From UBA1081 sp045537555 (lineage in GTDB: Bacteria > Bacillota > Clostridia > Oscillospirales > Acutalibacteraceae), in contig JAZSPR010000069.1 of NCBI GenBank assembly GCA_045537555.1, positions 1-64,000 of the forward strand: 64,000 nucleotides of DNA, written 5' to 3'. The notes beneath the pieces are model-generated. The model did no database searches. It saw only the letters and a list, made by a program, of their open reading frames with translations, and was not told the DNA's origin. Positions 25,871-35,270 of this stretch are shown here, piece by piece. Position 1 is the first letter of the stretch. Each line of letters begins with the position of its first letter. The position numbers and the translations under genes were made by a program.

Positions 25871-27007
25871 TTAAGATTTTTCCGATTTTTTTGTTTTAAA
25901 TAGATGAATGATTCCTTCCTGATTGAGGAGATTGATTATAATTACAATAAAAGGAAGAATAAAGATACCCATTGCACCGAAAATTTTAACACCGATAAAC
26001 ATTGCCATAATCGTAACAACAGGAGAAATACCGACCTGACCGGCAACAAGTTTCGGTTCAATAACCTGACGTATAACAGTAATTACAGCATAGAGAACGA
26101 GAAGTCCTATACCCATACCGATATTGCCGGTAAGAAATGAATACACACTCCACGGAATAACAACAGTACCTGTACCGAGAACAGGAATAATATCAATGCA
26201 GGCAATTATGAAACTGAGAAGAAGAATATGAGTTCCGTCATATACTTTTATAAGTTTAAGTATGCTTAACCCTATAAATATTTCACATGTTGTAATACCG
26301 ATTATTCCTGCATAAGCTTTTATCATTTTTCCGACAGATGAGAGAACAATATGTTTTGCTCTGCGGAGTTTATCCTGATTTTCATTGCTGAACTGTCGAA
26401 CAATAAATGATTTTATATCATCATAAGTTGAAGTCATGAAACATGTTGTAATAATTGAAATCAGAAAACCAATGAGAAAACTCGGAACTTTTGAAATGAC
26501 ACTTCCGATAGGACTTATAAACTTGGTAATATTCTCGGAAAGTGTTGAAAAAACATCACCACTTACAATATATTCACTTACAGAGTCAATACCGCTTGTT
26601 ACAGCATTGTTTACTTCTGCAGGAAGCATGTCCGCAATTTCAAGATTAAGGTAGCTTGTTTTCAGAAATTCAAAAAATTCGCCGAGATTTGAGCATCTGT
26701 CAGTAAAATATGAAATCAGATCTTTAACCGCAAGACCGATTCTTACACCGACAAGAGAAAACAGACTGAGAATAATTGCAAAAACAAGCACCGAAAGAAT
26801 CGCACCTACAACTCCTGTCGGCAATTTTTTTACTTTTTTTGTAATAGCTTTTAACGGCTTTTGGAGCAAAGCCGCAATTATAAAAGCGACAATAAACGGT
26901 AATACAGTGCTGAACGCATATTTCATAAATAAAAAGAAAGCCGCAATAATAACTCCGAAATATAAAATATTGACAATGAACGACCATCTTTTCTGAGTTT
27001 TATCCAT
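25871..27007 (-). CDS. AI-2E family transporter (membrane permease)
   Basis: 378 residues with about eight transmembrane helices, of the PF01594 family. Typical features are paired helices at the N-terminus (FGVIIAAFFLFMKYAFSTVL), a long non-membrane segment around residues 100-150, and the C-terminal cluster DIIPVLGTGTVVIPWSVYS, QVIEPKLVAGQVGISPVVTI and ILPFIVIIINLL. Members include TqsA (AI-2 export), and others act in Na+/H+ exchange or sporulation (YtvI). The substrate is not decided by sequence. It is a single-gene unit with a promoter and terminator of its own. Confidence 0.85.
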   Translation of the reverse strand: MDKTQKRWSFIVNILYFGVIIAAFFLFMKYAFSTVLPFIVAFIIAALLQKPLKAITKKVKKLPTGVVGAILSVLVFAIILSLFSLVGVRIGLAVKDLISYFTDRCSNLGEFFEFLKTSYLNLEIADMLPAEVNNAVTSGIDSVSEYIVSGDVFSTLSENITKFISPIGSVISKVPSFLIGFLISIITTCFMTSTYDDIKSFIVRQFSNENQDKLRRAKHIVLSSVGKMIKAYAGIIGITTCEIFIGLSILKLIKVYDGTHILLLSFIIACIDIIPVLGTGTVVIPWSVYSFLTGNIGMGIGLLVLYAVITVIRQVIEPKLVAGQVGISPVVTIMAMFIGVKIFGAMGIFILPFIVIIINLLNQEGIIHLFKTKKSEKS

Positions 27008-27039
27008 ATTTGTTTCTCCTTGATTTTATCTGCATCCTT

Positions 27040-27068
27040 ATTTTACACCAAAATACTTTATAAAACAA
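27040..27068 (-). promoter_or_regulatory. Promoter of the AI-2E transporter gene
   Basis: On the minus strand TTGTTT (27068-27063) and TAAAAT (27045-27040) are separated by 17 bases. Confidence 0.65.
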
Positions 27069-27113
27069 GTATCTTTATAAATAATTAACCAATTCTGTAT
27101 TTAAAATACATTG

Positions 27114-27142
27114 AAAAATCGCCTGTCATATGACAAGCGATT
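27114..27142 (-). terminator. Terminator after the secreted phosphoesterase gene
   Basis: AATCGC (27117-27122) pairs with GCGATT (27137-27142) around the perfect palindrome TGTCATATGACA (27124-27135), followed by five Ts on the minus strand. Confidence 0.7.
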
Positions 27143-27151
27143 AATTTTTTA

Positions 27152-28576
27152 TCAGAAATGTCCGCCTCGGTTGGCAACAACAATTTTATCTATCTGCATA
27201 TATATCCAACCTGCAAATTCGACAATCTTATAAAGCATTTTCTGTAATGAAAGTTTTGTTTCGTTTAATTCAAAATCTTTGGTCTTTTTAATAGTAATAC
27301 TGTCAAGAAGTTCGCTGTTGTCGCCTCTGTAAGTATTGATTGCCATTGTTGATGAAGTAAACTCAACAGTTGAATATGTTGTTACATCTGCATTATTGAA
27401 TGAATAGGCAGTAAACGGATTCCAGCCTGCACTACCCTGATCACAACAAGCATTTGTGTTAAGGTAAATAATGCCGTCAGGATCAGTATAAGTTTTACCA
27501 CTCTTTGCAAGACCTGCAACCATACCGTTTTTGATAAAGTGAGTTCTTCCCTGCATATGTGTATGTCCGGTAAAAACAATATCAAGGTCATACATTTCAT
27601 AAATAGGCTGGAATACAAGATTGAGCATAATCATTGTTTCAGGTTCAAGGAATGCCAAACCCGGACCGTAAAGAGCCTGATGCATTACACCGATACGCCA
27701 TTTTGCATCAGGATTCATAGTGACTGCTTCTTCAGCCATTGCACGATGGTCTGCCGCTGAGCCTGAAGTTGCATCAAAAACCATAAACAGCACATCGCCG
27801 TATCTGAACCAGAAATCCCTGTCAAGACCTTCAAAATATTTACCGTAAAACTCATTGGGCATATAGGTGTAATAGTTATACATCATACCTTTTTTATCGT
27901 GGTTACCAATAGCAAGAGCCATAGGGAGACTTCTGAGATATTCGGGCATAAGAAGTGTCTGCCATTCGTCGGCTGCTTTACCTGTTGATGTATTATCACC
28001 GGGTGAAAGAAGGAAACTTATATCGGGATTTTTTGTAAGAGCTTCATCAAGAACAGACTGCCATACATAACCGATTCTTGACTGCTCTTCGGGGTTATCT
28101 TCTGTCTGACCACCGATCTGAATATCGCCGATAAGCATCATTTTAAAAGCATCAAAATCTTTTGATTCATACTTATATGCTTCACTCCAGCCGTTTTCTG
28201 TATACCATTGATAATAATATACAGAGTTGGGTTCAATTCCTGTCATAACAACACGACAAACAAGCTGTTCGTCATTTTCAGAGGGAACGGTTTCGCCTGT
28301 AAATTCAGTTGCATTATTCATTTCCTTGTTGTCTGAAATTCTGACTTTAGCTTCGGCAACATCCTTTGACATGTGCCATGTGATATTAAGCTGAGTTTCG
28401 TCAGCGCCTACACAAAGTGTGGGTAATGTGTTTTTATTGCGTTTTGAGTCGTAAAGCACGTCCCATTCTTCCTGTGTCATAGAGAAGTCGTCGAAGGCGG
28501 CAAAGGAAACAAGGGGCAGATTAACAAGCATTACAACTGTCATGATAACAGCAATGATTCTTGTCTTTTTTTTCAT
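27152..28576 (-). CDS. Secreted purple-acid-phosphatase-like metallophosphoesterase
   Basis: 474 residues. A signal peptide (KTRIIAVIMTVVMLVNLPLV, then SFA) precedes a purple acid phosphatase N-terminal sandwich domain (about 50-140) with PNSVYYYQWYTENGWS. Next is a calcineurin-like catalytic domain: FKMMLIGDIQIGG (metal Asp; the usual D-x-H His is Gln here), LLSPGDNTS (GD), ALAIGNHDKKGM (GNHD), IGVMHQALYG (His) and IVFTGHTHMQGRTH (GHTH). A C-terminal amphipathic helix (KMLYKIVEFAGWIYMQI) ends the protein. It probably hydrolyses phosphate esters outside the cell. It is the last gene of the metG-tatD-citrate synthase operon, 21 bases after citrate synthase. Confidence 0.85.
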   Translation of the reverse strand: MKKKTRIIAVIMTVVMLVNLPLVSFAAFDDFSMTQEEWDVLYDSKRNKNTLPTLCVGADETQLNITWHMSKDVAEAKVRISDNKEMNNATEFTGETVPSENDEQLVCRVVMTGIEPNSVYYYQWYTENGWSEAYKYESKDFDAFKMMLIGDIQIGGQTEDNPEEQSRIGYVWQSVLDEALTKNPDISFLLSPGDNTSTGKAADEWQTLLMPEYLRSLPMALAIGNHDKKGMMYNYYTYMPNEFYGKYFEGLDRDFWFRYGDVLFMVFDATSGSAADHRAMAEEAVTMNPDAKWRIGVMHQALYGPGLAFLEPETMIMLNLVFQPIYEMYDLDIVFTGHTHMQGRTHFIKNGMVAGLAKSGKTYTDPDGIIYLNTNACCDQGSAGWNPFTAYSFNNADVTTYSTVEFTSSTMAINTYRGDNSELLDSITIKKTKDFELNETKLSLQKMLYKIVEFAGWIYMQIDKIVVANRGGHF

Positions 28577-28597
28577 AGAAAAAGCCTCCTTAGTTTT

Positions 28598-29965
28598 TTA
28601 TCTGTTTTTAAAGGGAATATAATCCCGTCTGTCCTGAACATTCATATAGGCAGGTCTTATAATTTTACCTGAATTGATGATTTCTTCAAGTCTGTGAGCA
28701 GACCAGCCTGCTATTCTTGCAACTGCAAAAATTGGTGTATAAAGTTCTTCGGGAATACCAAGCATTTCGTAAACAAAGCCCGAATAAAAATCAACATTTG
28801 CACTTACACCTTTATAAATCTTACGTTTTTCAGCAATTGCTTCGGGAGCAATGCGTTCAATGTTCGTATAAAGTCTGTATTCAGCATCAAGACCTTTTTC
28901 AAGAGCCAACTGTTCAACAAAACCCTTGAATACTTCTGCTCTGGGGTCTGAAAGTGAATAAACTGCGTGTCCCATACCGTAAATCAGACCACTGTTATCA
29001 AAAACTTCTTTGTTAAGGAGTTTAAGAAGATATTCCTTGATTTCAGCATCATCGTCCCAGTCATTAATATTTTCTTTTATATCCTTGAACATATTACGGA
29101 CTTTGATATTCGCACCGCCGTGACGGGGTCCTTTGAGTGAACCGAGAGCAGCTGCAATTGCAGAATATGTGTCTGTGCCTGATGATGTTACGACATGTGT
29201 TGTAAAAGTTGAATTATTTCCGCCACCATGCTCAGCATGAAGAATAAGAGCAAGGTCAAGAAGTTCAGCCTCAAGAGGTGTAAACTGTCCGTCAAGACGT
29301 AGCATATAAAGAATATTCTCAGCAATTGAATATTCATCTTTAGGTTCATGAATAAAAAAGCTTGAATTTCCTTTTATATAATAATTGTATGCCTGATAGC
29401 CGTAAACAGAAAGCAACGGAAAAAGAGAAATAAGACGCACACACTGTCTTAAAACGTTGCCGATAGAAGTATCATCAGGTTTTTCATCATAAGAATAAAG
29501 TGCAAGAACACTTCTTGCAAGCGAATTCATAACATCACCTGACGGTGCTTTCATTATAAAGTCACGCACAAACGAAACAGGCAGTTCACGATAATTAGCA
29601 AGAACATTTTTGAATTCATCAAGCTGTTCCGAATCAGGCAATGAACCGAAAAGAAGAATATATACTGTTTCTTCAAAACCGAATCTGCCTCTTTTTGCCA
29701 GATCGTTTATAATATCTTTGACATTATAGCCTCTGTAAAAAAGCATACCTTCCGCAGGAACATCAACACCGTCAACATTTTTCTTTGACTGAATCTCTGA
29801 AATTTCAGTAAGTCCTGTCAGCACACCTTTACCGTTCAGGTCACGAAGTCCCCTGTTGACACTGTATTTGGTGTAGAGTGTGGGATCAATTGCTCCTTCA
29901 TCAAGGCACATCTGCTTGTACTTTTCAAGTTCCGGTGCATTACCCGAATAAAATTTCTTTATCAA
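28598..29965 (-). CDS. Citrate synthase (citrate/2-methylcitrate synthase family)
   Basis: 455 residues. Citrate synthase joins oxaloacetate and acetyl-CoA. The catalytic region HAEHGGGNNSTFTTHVVTSS contains the substrate-binding His, followed by SLKGPRHGGANIKV. GLIYGMGHAVYSLSDPRAEV holds the second catalytic His, and VNVDFYSGFVYEMLGIP the catalytic Asp. The final GWSAHRLEEI block is standard. The N-terminal extension before GVLTGLTEIS is typical of the longer clostridial form. In gut anaerobes it feeds glutamate synthesis through a partial TCA cycle. It is the third gene after metG and tatD. Confidence 0.9.
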   Translation of the reverse strand: MIKKFYSGNAPELEKYKQMCLDEGAIDPTLYTKYSVNRGLRDLNGKGVLTGLTEISEIQSKKNVDGVDVPAEGMLFYRGYNVKDIINDLAKRGRFGFEETVYILLFGSLPDSEQLDEFKNVLANYRELPVSFVRDFIMKAPSGDVMNSLARSVLALYSYDEKPDDTSIGNVLRQCVRLISLFPLLSVYGYQAYNYYIKGNSSFFIHEPKDEYSIAENILYMLRLDGQFTPLEAELLDLALILHAEHGGGNNSTFTTHVVTSSGTDTYSAIAAALGSLKGPRHGGANIKVRNMFKDIKENINDWDDDAEIKEYLLKLLNKEVFDNSGLIYGMGHAVYSLSDPRAEVFKGFVEQLALEKGLDAEYRLYTNIERIAPEAIAEKRKIYKGVSANVDFYSGFVYEMLGIPEELYTPIFAVARIAGWSAHRLEEIINSGKIIRPAYMNVQDRRDYIPFKNR

Positions 29966-30005
29966 ATCTCTTCCTCCTTCATAATGCGAAATATATGATG
30001 AATAA

Positions 30006-30770
30006 CTACTTTATTTTAAATAATTTTTTTGTGTTTTCTGCAGTTATATTCAGCAGTTCATCGGAAGAAATACCTCTGATATCTGCAATTTTTTCTGCAA
30101 CAAAAGATATATATGCGGAATTGTTTCTCTTCCCTCTCATAGGCACGGGAGCCATATACGGACAGTCCGTCTCAAGCAGAAGCCTGTCAAGAGGAATCAT
30201 TTGAGCAACTTCAACAGGTTTTACAGCATTTTTAAAAGTAACAGCACCACCAAGCCCGATATACATACCCATTTTAAGAACTTCTTTTGCCATTTCGGCA
30301 CTTCCCGAATAACAATGAAGTACACCTTTGGGATTATATTTTTTTAATAAATCCATAGTGTCTGCATGAGCTTCTCTGTCATGAACAATAACGGGCATAT
30401 CATATTTAACCGCAAGTTCAAGATGCTTTTCAAAAACGTATTTCTGAACATCTTTAGGAACAAAATCATAGTGATATTCAAGTCCGATTTCACCGACAGC
30501 AACACATTTTTCATGAGACAGCATTTTTTCAATTTCAGAAAGTCTGTCATCATTTAATTCAAGTGCCGATTCGGGATGATAACCGCAGGCGGCATAAACA
30601 AAAGGATATTTTTCAGCCATTTCAAGAGAAAAAAGTGATGAAGCAACATCAGTACCGCAGTTTATAATACCCATAATGCCCGCTTCGGGTAAGGAAGCGA
30701 GCAATGAATCACGGTCGATATCAAATTGCTCATCATTGTAATGGGCGTGTGAATCGAAAATATTGTTCAT
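30006..30770 (-). CDS. tatD: TatD family metal-dependent hydrolase/DNase
   Basis: 254 residues, a TIM-barrel amidohydrolase fold. The N-terminal IFDSHAHYNDEQFD is the H-x-H metal motif. AVGEIGLEYHYDF holds the bridging Glu, with VIVHDREAH and VLHCYSGS for further His ligands. RLLLETDCPYMAPVPMRGKR gives the last Asp and the family signature. TatD proteins are 3'-5' exonucleases. The start codon overlaps the metG stop as TAATG, the usual metG-tatD arrangement in Firmicutes. Confidence 0.93.
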   Translation of the reverse strand: MNNIFDSHAHYNDEQFDIDRDSLLASLPEAGIMGIINCGTDVASSLFSLEMAEKYPFVYAACGYHPESALELNDDRLSEIEKMLSHEKCVAVGEIGLEYHYDFVPKDVQKYVFEKHLELAVKYDMPVIVHDREAHADTMDLLKKYNPKGVLHCYSGSAEMAKEVLKMGMYIGLGGAVTFKNAVKPVEVAQMIPLDRLLLETDCPYMAPVPMRGKRNNSAYISFVAEKIADIRGISSDELLNITAENTKKLFKIK

Positions 30771-32728
30771 TATCTGATTTTTGCTCCTGCGGGCAAATCA
30801 TCAACAAAAATTACTCTTACATCATTTTCGCCTGCGTCAGCGGCAAGAATCATACCGTGGCTTTCAACACCGCAAAGAACGGCAGGTTTAAGGTTTGAAA
30901 CAACAATAACTTTTCTGCCGATGAGTTCTTCGGGTTTATAGTAAAGTGCGATACCTGATGCAACTGTTCTGGCATTTTCCGTACCGTCATCAAGAGTAAG
31001 CTGCAATAATTTCTTTGCTCGTTTTACAGGCACGCAATCGGTAATCTGAGCAACTCTCAGGTCAACCTTAGCAAAGTCGTCAATGCCGATTTTTGCAATA
31101 CCTGCTATTTCCTCCGTAAGTTCTGCTCTTCTGTTGTCCTTCTGAGCAGCCTTTGCCTTTGCTTCCATTTCAGCCTGAATTTCAGCAGTAATTTTTTCAA
31201 CATCAATTCTTGCAAAAAGCGGTGATGCTATGCCGACTTTATGACCTGCAGAAATTGCACCGAATGTTTTTATGCTTTCATAAGTGTTGATATCTGTATT
31301 TATCTGACCGAGAATTGCTTTTGAAGTTTCGGGCATAAATGCTGAAAGCTCAACAGCAATGATTCTGATGCTCTCAATAAGATTGTAAAGAACAGTTGAA
31401 AGTCTGTCTTTCATATCTTCGTCCTTAGCAAGAGCCCATGGAGCAGTTTCATCGATATACTTGTTACTTCTCTTGGCAATAGTGAGAACAGCATCGAGTG
31501 CATCTGAAATTCTGAAATCATCAAATGCCTTTTCCATTTTGGGAAGAGCAGAGAGAATATCAGCTTTGAAGCCCTCATCAAGCTCTTCTGCTGCTGTGTT
31601 ACATGTAAGAACACCGTCAAAATACTTATTAGCCATTGCAACAGTTCTGTTGACAAGATTGCCGATTGTGTTTGCAAGGTCAGAATTATATCTTTCAATC
31701 ATTGTATCATAGGAGATTGAACCGTCCTGTGCATGAGGCATTTCTGAAAGAAGATAATATCTTACCGCATCAACACCGAATCTTGCAACAAGTTCATCTG
31801 CATAGATAACATTGCCCTTTGATTTGCTCATCTTGTCTTCGCCGAAAAGGAGCCACGGATGACCGTAAACCTTTGAGGGAAGAGGTTCACCCATTGCCAT
31901 AAGCATAATGGGCCAGTAAATAGTGTGGAATCTGATAATATCCTTACCGATTATATGCACATTTGCGGGCCAATATTTCTTGTAAAGATCTGATGAACCG
32001 TCAGGATCATAACCGAGCGCTGTGATGTAGTTTGAAAGTGCATCAATCCATACATAAATAACATGTTTATCATCAAAAGTAACGGGAACACCCCACTTAA
32101 AAGATGTTCTTGAAACACAGAGGTCCTGAAGACCCGGTTTGATGAAGTTATTGAGCATTTCCTTTTTACGGCTTTCAGGATAGATGAAATCGGGATTATT
32201 CTCGATATGCTCTTCAAGCTGTTTCTGATACTTTGAAAGTCTTAAGAAATAAGCTTCTTCCTTTGCAGGCTTGACTTCTCTGCCGCAGTCAGGACATTTA
32301 CCGTCAACAAGCTGTGATTCAGTCCAGAAAGATTCACAGGGAGTGCAGTAAAGACCTTCATATTCACTCTTGTAGATATCATCCTGTTCATAAAGCTTCT
32401 TAAAAATCTTCTGAACTGTTTTTTCGTGATAATCGTCAGTTGTTCTGATAAATTTGTCATAAGTTGTATTCAGCAGGTCACAGATATCTTTAATTTCACC
32501 TGCAACTTTATCAACATATTCCTTGGGTGTGACATTTGCAGCTTTTGCGTATTCCTCAATCTTCTGACCGTGTTCATCGGTTCCTGTAAGGAAAAATACA
32601 TCATATCCCTGAAGTCTTTTGAAACGGGCTATGGCATCTGTAAGAACAATCTCATATGAGTTGCCGATATGAGGCTTTCTTGATGTATAAGCAATGGCTG
32701 TGGTTATATAATATTTCTGTTTTTCCAT
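30770..32728 (-). CDS. metG: Methionyl-tRNA synthetase
   Basis: 652 residues. The N-terminal catalytic core has ITTAIAYTSRKPHIGNSYE (HIGH-type motif PHIG). A zinc-binding insert follows with CTPCESFW and CPDCGREV (two CxxC pairs). Next come the KMSKS loop GEDKMSKSKGNVI and the anticodon-binding helical domain. The C-terminus is an EMAP-II/Arc1-like tRNA-binding domain (FAKVDLRVAQITDCVPVKRA). The start at 32728 is chosen because GGAGG lies 9-10 bases upstream; an in-frame extension to 32791 lies upstream of the site and within the promoter. Confidence 0.95.
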   Translation of the reverse strand: MEKQKYYITTAIAYTSRKPHIGNSYEIVLTDAIARFKRLQGYDVFFLTGTDEHGQKIEEYAKAANVTPKEYVDKVAGEIKDICDLLNTTYDKFIRTTDDYHEKTVQKIFKKLYEQDDIYKSEYEGLYCTPCESFWTESQLVDGKCPDCGREVKPAKEEAYFLRLSKYQKQLEEHIENNPDFIYPESRKKEMLNNFIKPGLQDLCVSRTSFKWGVPVTFDDKHVIYVWIDALSNYITALGYDPDGSSDLYKKYWPANVHIIGKDIIRFHTIYWPIMLMAMGEPLPSKVYGHPWLLFGEDKMSKSKGNVIYADELVARFGVDAVRYYLLSEMPHAQDGSISYDTMIERYNSDLANTIGNLVNRTVAMANKYFDGVLTCNTAAEELDEGFKADILSALPKMEKAFDDFRISDALDAVLTIAKRSNKYIDETAPWALAKDEDMKDRLSTVLYNLIESIRIIAVELSAFMPETSKAILGQINTDINTYESIKTFGAISAGHKVGIASPLFARIDVEKITAEIQAEMEAKAKAAQKDNRRAELTEEIAGIAKIGIDDFAKVDLRVAQITDCVPVKRAKKLLQLTLDDGTENARTVASGIALYYKPEELIGRKVIVVSNLKPAVLCGVESHGMILAADAGENDVRVIFVDDLPAGAKIR

Positions 32729-32762
32729 TGTAAAATTGTCCTCCGTAAAGTTATACATTCTG

Positions 32763-32791
32763 ATTATACTATTATTTTCCTGAATATGCAA
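32763..32791 (-). promoter_or_regulatory. Promoter of the metG operon
   Basis: On the minus strand TTGCAT (32791-32786) and TATAAT (32768-32763) are separated by 17 bases. I saw no T-box or SAM-type leader; the leader is only about 30 bases. Confidence 0.75.
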
Positions 32792-32827
32792 GATATTTTT
32801 TATTTAAAATTATTTATAAATATTCTA

Positions 32828-32855
32828 TTGAAATATTTGGATAAAATGATATAAT
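32828..32855 (+). promoter_or_regulatory. Promoter of the secreted lipase-like gene
   Basis: TTGAAA (32828-32833) and TATAAT (32850-32855) are separated by 16 bases, about 33 bases before the start codon. Confidence 0.65.
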
Positions 32856-32888
32856 TAAATTGAATAAATTTATAAAGGAGTTTTCCTT

Positions 32889-34433
32889 ATGAAGAAGTTT
32901 TTATCAATCCTGATATCAGCTATCATTTTGATGTCAACATTGTCATTTTTTGCATTTGCAGAAGATGATGTAACACCCGTTATTTTCATTGACGGTATCG
33001 GTTCAACAGACACAGTAAATACAGAAACAGGCAAAACAGTATTTCCGCCTTCAACAGATTCGATAGTTGCCGGTGTCTCAAAGGCTATTTTACCTCTTGT
33101 TGGTTCTATTGCAAAGGGTGACTACAATTCACTCAGCAAGCCGCTCTGTGACGCTCTTGTTACAATTTTTGACGGTATGGCATGCGATGAAAACGGTAAC
33201 CCTATATATCCCACAACATCTGTTTACGAAATGCCGACAGCTGAAGAAATTCTTGGTGGCGAAATCGCAATCAACAACAAGAATCTCGGTTTTAATGCAC
33301 AAGAAATCGTTTATTTCAGCTATGATTGGCGTATGGATATGCAGACTGTTGCTTCTCAGCTCAACGAACTTGTAAAATTCACAAAAGAAGTAACAGGTGC
33401 AGACAAAGTGAACCTTGTAGGTTTCAGCATGGGTTCATGCGTACTTACATCATATCTTTATGAATACGGTTACGATGATGTTAAGGATGTTGTTATCCTT
33501 TCAGGTGCTTACAACGGTGTTTCAACATGTGGTGAGCCTTTCAGCGGTCAGATTGCCTTTAATGAAGCCGGTATGATTGCATTCCTTAAAACAATGCTTG
33601 GCAACAGCTTCGCAGACACTCTTCTCGGTGCTCTTATTGATGTGCTTCAACAGACAGGTGTTCTCGGAAATATTCTCGGAATTGCAGAAGAAATTAATCT
33701 TGCAATCCTTGACGAAGTATTTGAAATGGGTCTTAAGACAACATTTGCAAGATTCCCCGGTATATGGTCAGTTATTCCATATAATATGTACGATGCTGCA
33801 AAAGAACTTCTCTGCGGTCACAATGTAAGCGAAGAATTTCTTGCAAAAATTGACTTCTATCACAATGTTCAGGGACAGAACAAGGAAATCCTTGACGGGG
33901 TTATGACAAACGGCGGTCATCTTGCAATTATTGCAAAATACGGCAGCACAATTCCTCCTGTATGTGTAAGTCAGCTCAATATCGGCGATATGGTTATTGA
34001 TACTGTTTACACTTCGTTCGGTGCAACATGTGCTCCCGCAAACGAAACACTCAGCGAAAATTATGTTCAGGCTGTTGACTGCGGTCACAACCATATATCA
34101 CCTGACAATATGATTGATACTTCAACAGCCGCATATCCCGAATACACATGGTTTATAAAAGACCTTATGCACGCTGACCACACAGCCGCACAATGGGACC
34201 TTATCAGATTTATTTTTTCTTCAGATGAACAGCCCACAGTAAGTGACAGTAAAATATATCCGCAGTTCCTTATAAGCCTTGAAGACGAATCAATCGTTGC
34301 TCATACTGCTGATAACGATACAGGCAAATACGGGAACTCAAGAGAAACAGGCGAAACACTCTTCGAAAAAATCGTCAACATCATCAAGTCTATCTTTAAT
34401 GCAATCAGAACATTTTTCACAAATATGTTTTAA
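32889..34433 (+). CDS. Secreted alpha/beta hydrolase, LCAT/lipase-like
   Basis: 514 residues. A signal peptide (FLSILISAIILMSTLSFFAF, then AEDD) is followed by an alpha/beta hydrolase domain. PVIFIDGIGSTDTVN is the oxyanion-loop region, VYFSYDWRMDM is typical of LCAT-type lipases, and NLVGFSMGSCVLTSYLYEYG holds the nucleophile Ser in GxSxG. A histidine in DCGHNHISPDN (about residue 400) is the likely catalytic His. The C-terminal 25 residues form an amphipathic helix (FEKIVNIIKSIFNAIRTFF) of the kind seen in two phosphoesterases of this window. The probable role is hydrolysis or acyl transfer on lipids or esters outside the cell; the substrate is unknown. A TIM-barrel isomerase follows 12 bases later. 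Confidence 0.8.
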   Translation: MKKFLSILISAIILMSTLSFFAFAEDDVTPVIFIDGIGSTDTVNTETGKTVFPPSTDSIVAGVSKAILPLVGSIAKGDYNSLSKPLCDALVTIFDGMACDENGNPIYPTTSVYEMPTAEEILGGEIAINNKNLGFNAQEIVYFSYDWRMDMQTVASQLNELVKFTKEVTGADKVNLVGFSMGSCVLTSYLYEYGYDDVKDVVILSGAYNGVSTCGEPFSGQIAFNEAGMIAFLKTMLGNSFADTLLGALIDVLQQTGVLGNILGIAEEINLAILDEVFEMGLKTTFARFPGIWSVIPYNMYDAAKELLCGHNVSEEFLAKIDFYHNVQGQNKEILDGVMTNGGHLAIIAKYGSTIPPVCVSQLNIGDMVIDTVYTSFGATCAPANETLSENYVQAVDCGHNHISPDNMIDTSTAAYPEYTWFIKDLMHADHTAAQWDLIRFIFSSDEQPTVSDSKIYPQFLISLEDESIVAHTADNDTGKYGNSRETGETLFEKIVNIIKSIFNAIRTFFTNMF

Positions 34434-34445
34434 GGGGTAACCGAT

Positions 34446-35210
34446 ATGATAAAAGTTGGTATTCAGACATTCACTATCCGTGATTACTGCAAAACAATTG
34501 AAGACATTGACAAAACCCTTGCTGAACTCGCTTCATGGGGTGTAAAAGATATTCAGATATCAGGCATCGGCAAGGTTGATTGGAATGAACTTGCAGACAC
34601 CGTAAAAAAATATAATATGGAAGTCTGTGTAACACACACACCGTTTGAAAGAATGATGAAAGAAACAGATGCTGTCATTGATGAGCATATCAATTTAGGC
34701 TGTGACTGTCTCGGCATCGGTGCTATGCCGGGCGAATATGAAAGAACAGAAGAAGGCGTTGACAAATTCATCACCGACCTGATTCCCGTAGCAAAGAGAA
34801 TGCGTGAAAGAGGTGTGCATCTTGCATATCATAATCACGACTTCGATTTAAAGCTTTATGGCGGAAAATCAATACTTGACAGAATGCTTGAACTTGATGC
34901 AGACCTGTTGTGGTTCGTTCCTGATGTTGCCTGGCTTCATATTGCAGGAGAAAATCCTGCAGAATATCTTAAAAAAATGCATGGCAGAGTAAAAGTCCTT
35001 CATTTTAAAGATTATAACCCTGTAGAAGGTCAGGAACATCCCTGGGCTTTCACAGAGCTTGGTAAAGGCGTAGTTGACCTTAAAGCATGCTATGAAACAG
35101 CAAAAGTAATGGGTATTCCCTACATCATGTTTGAACAGGACAACAACTGGACGGTTGATGCAATACAGTCGAGCAAAGAAGCATTTGAATTTATGAAAAA
35201 ACTCAACTGA
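34446..35210 (+). CDS. Sugar phosphate isomerase/epimerase family TIM-barrel protein
   Basis: 254 residues of the xylose-isomerase-like TIM barrel family (AP_endonuc_2 fold). The N-terminus KVGIQTFTIRDYCKTIE and the region VHLAYHNHDFDLKLYGGKS (metal His), DVAWLHIAGENP, KVLHFKDY (HxK metal His) and IMFEQDNNW (final acidic ligand) are typical. Relatives include IolE, IolI and hydroxypyruvate isomerase, so a role in inositol or sugar metabolism is possible but not shown. It shares a transcript with the lipase-like gene, which is an odd pairing. Confidence 0.75.
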   Translation: MIKVGIQTFTIRDYCKTIEDIDKTLAELASWGVKDIQISGIGKVDWNELADTVKKYNMEVCVTHTPFERMMKETDAVIDEHINLGCDCLGIGAMPGEYERTEEGVDKFITDLIPVAKRMRERGVHLAYHNHDFDLKLYGGKSILDRMLELDADLLWFVPDVAWLHIAGENPAEYLKKMHGRVKVLHFKDYNPVEGQEHPWAFTELGKGVVDLKACYETAKVMGIPYIMFEQDNNWTVDAIQSSKEAFEFMKKLN

Positions 35211-35226
35211 ATAAACAAAAAAAAAT

Positions 35227-35258
35227 TCTCTCTGCGATCTGTTCACAGAGAGATTTTT
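35227..35258. terminator. Bidirectional terminator between convergent genes
   Basis: An 8-base stem TCTCTCTG / CAGAGAGA (35227-35234 with 35246-35253) is flanked by an A run before and a T run after, so it serves both strands. Confidence 0.85.
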
Positions 35259-35270
35259 ATTCAGTAAAAT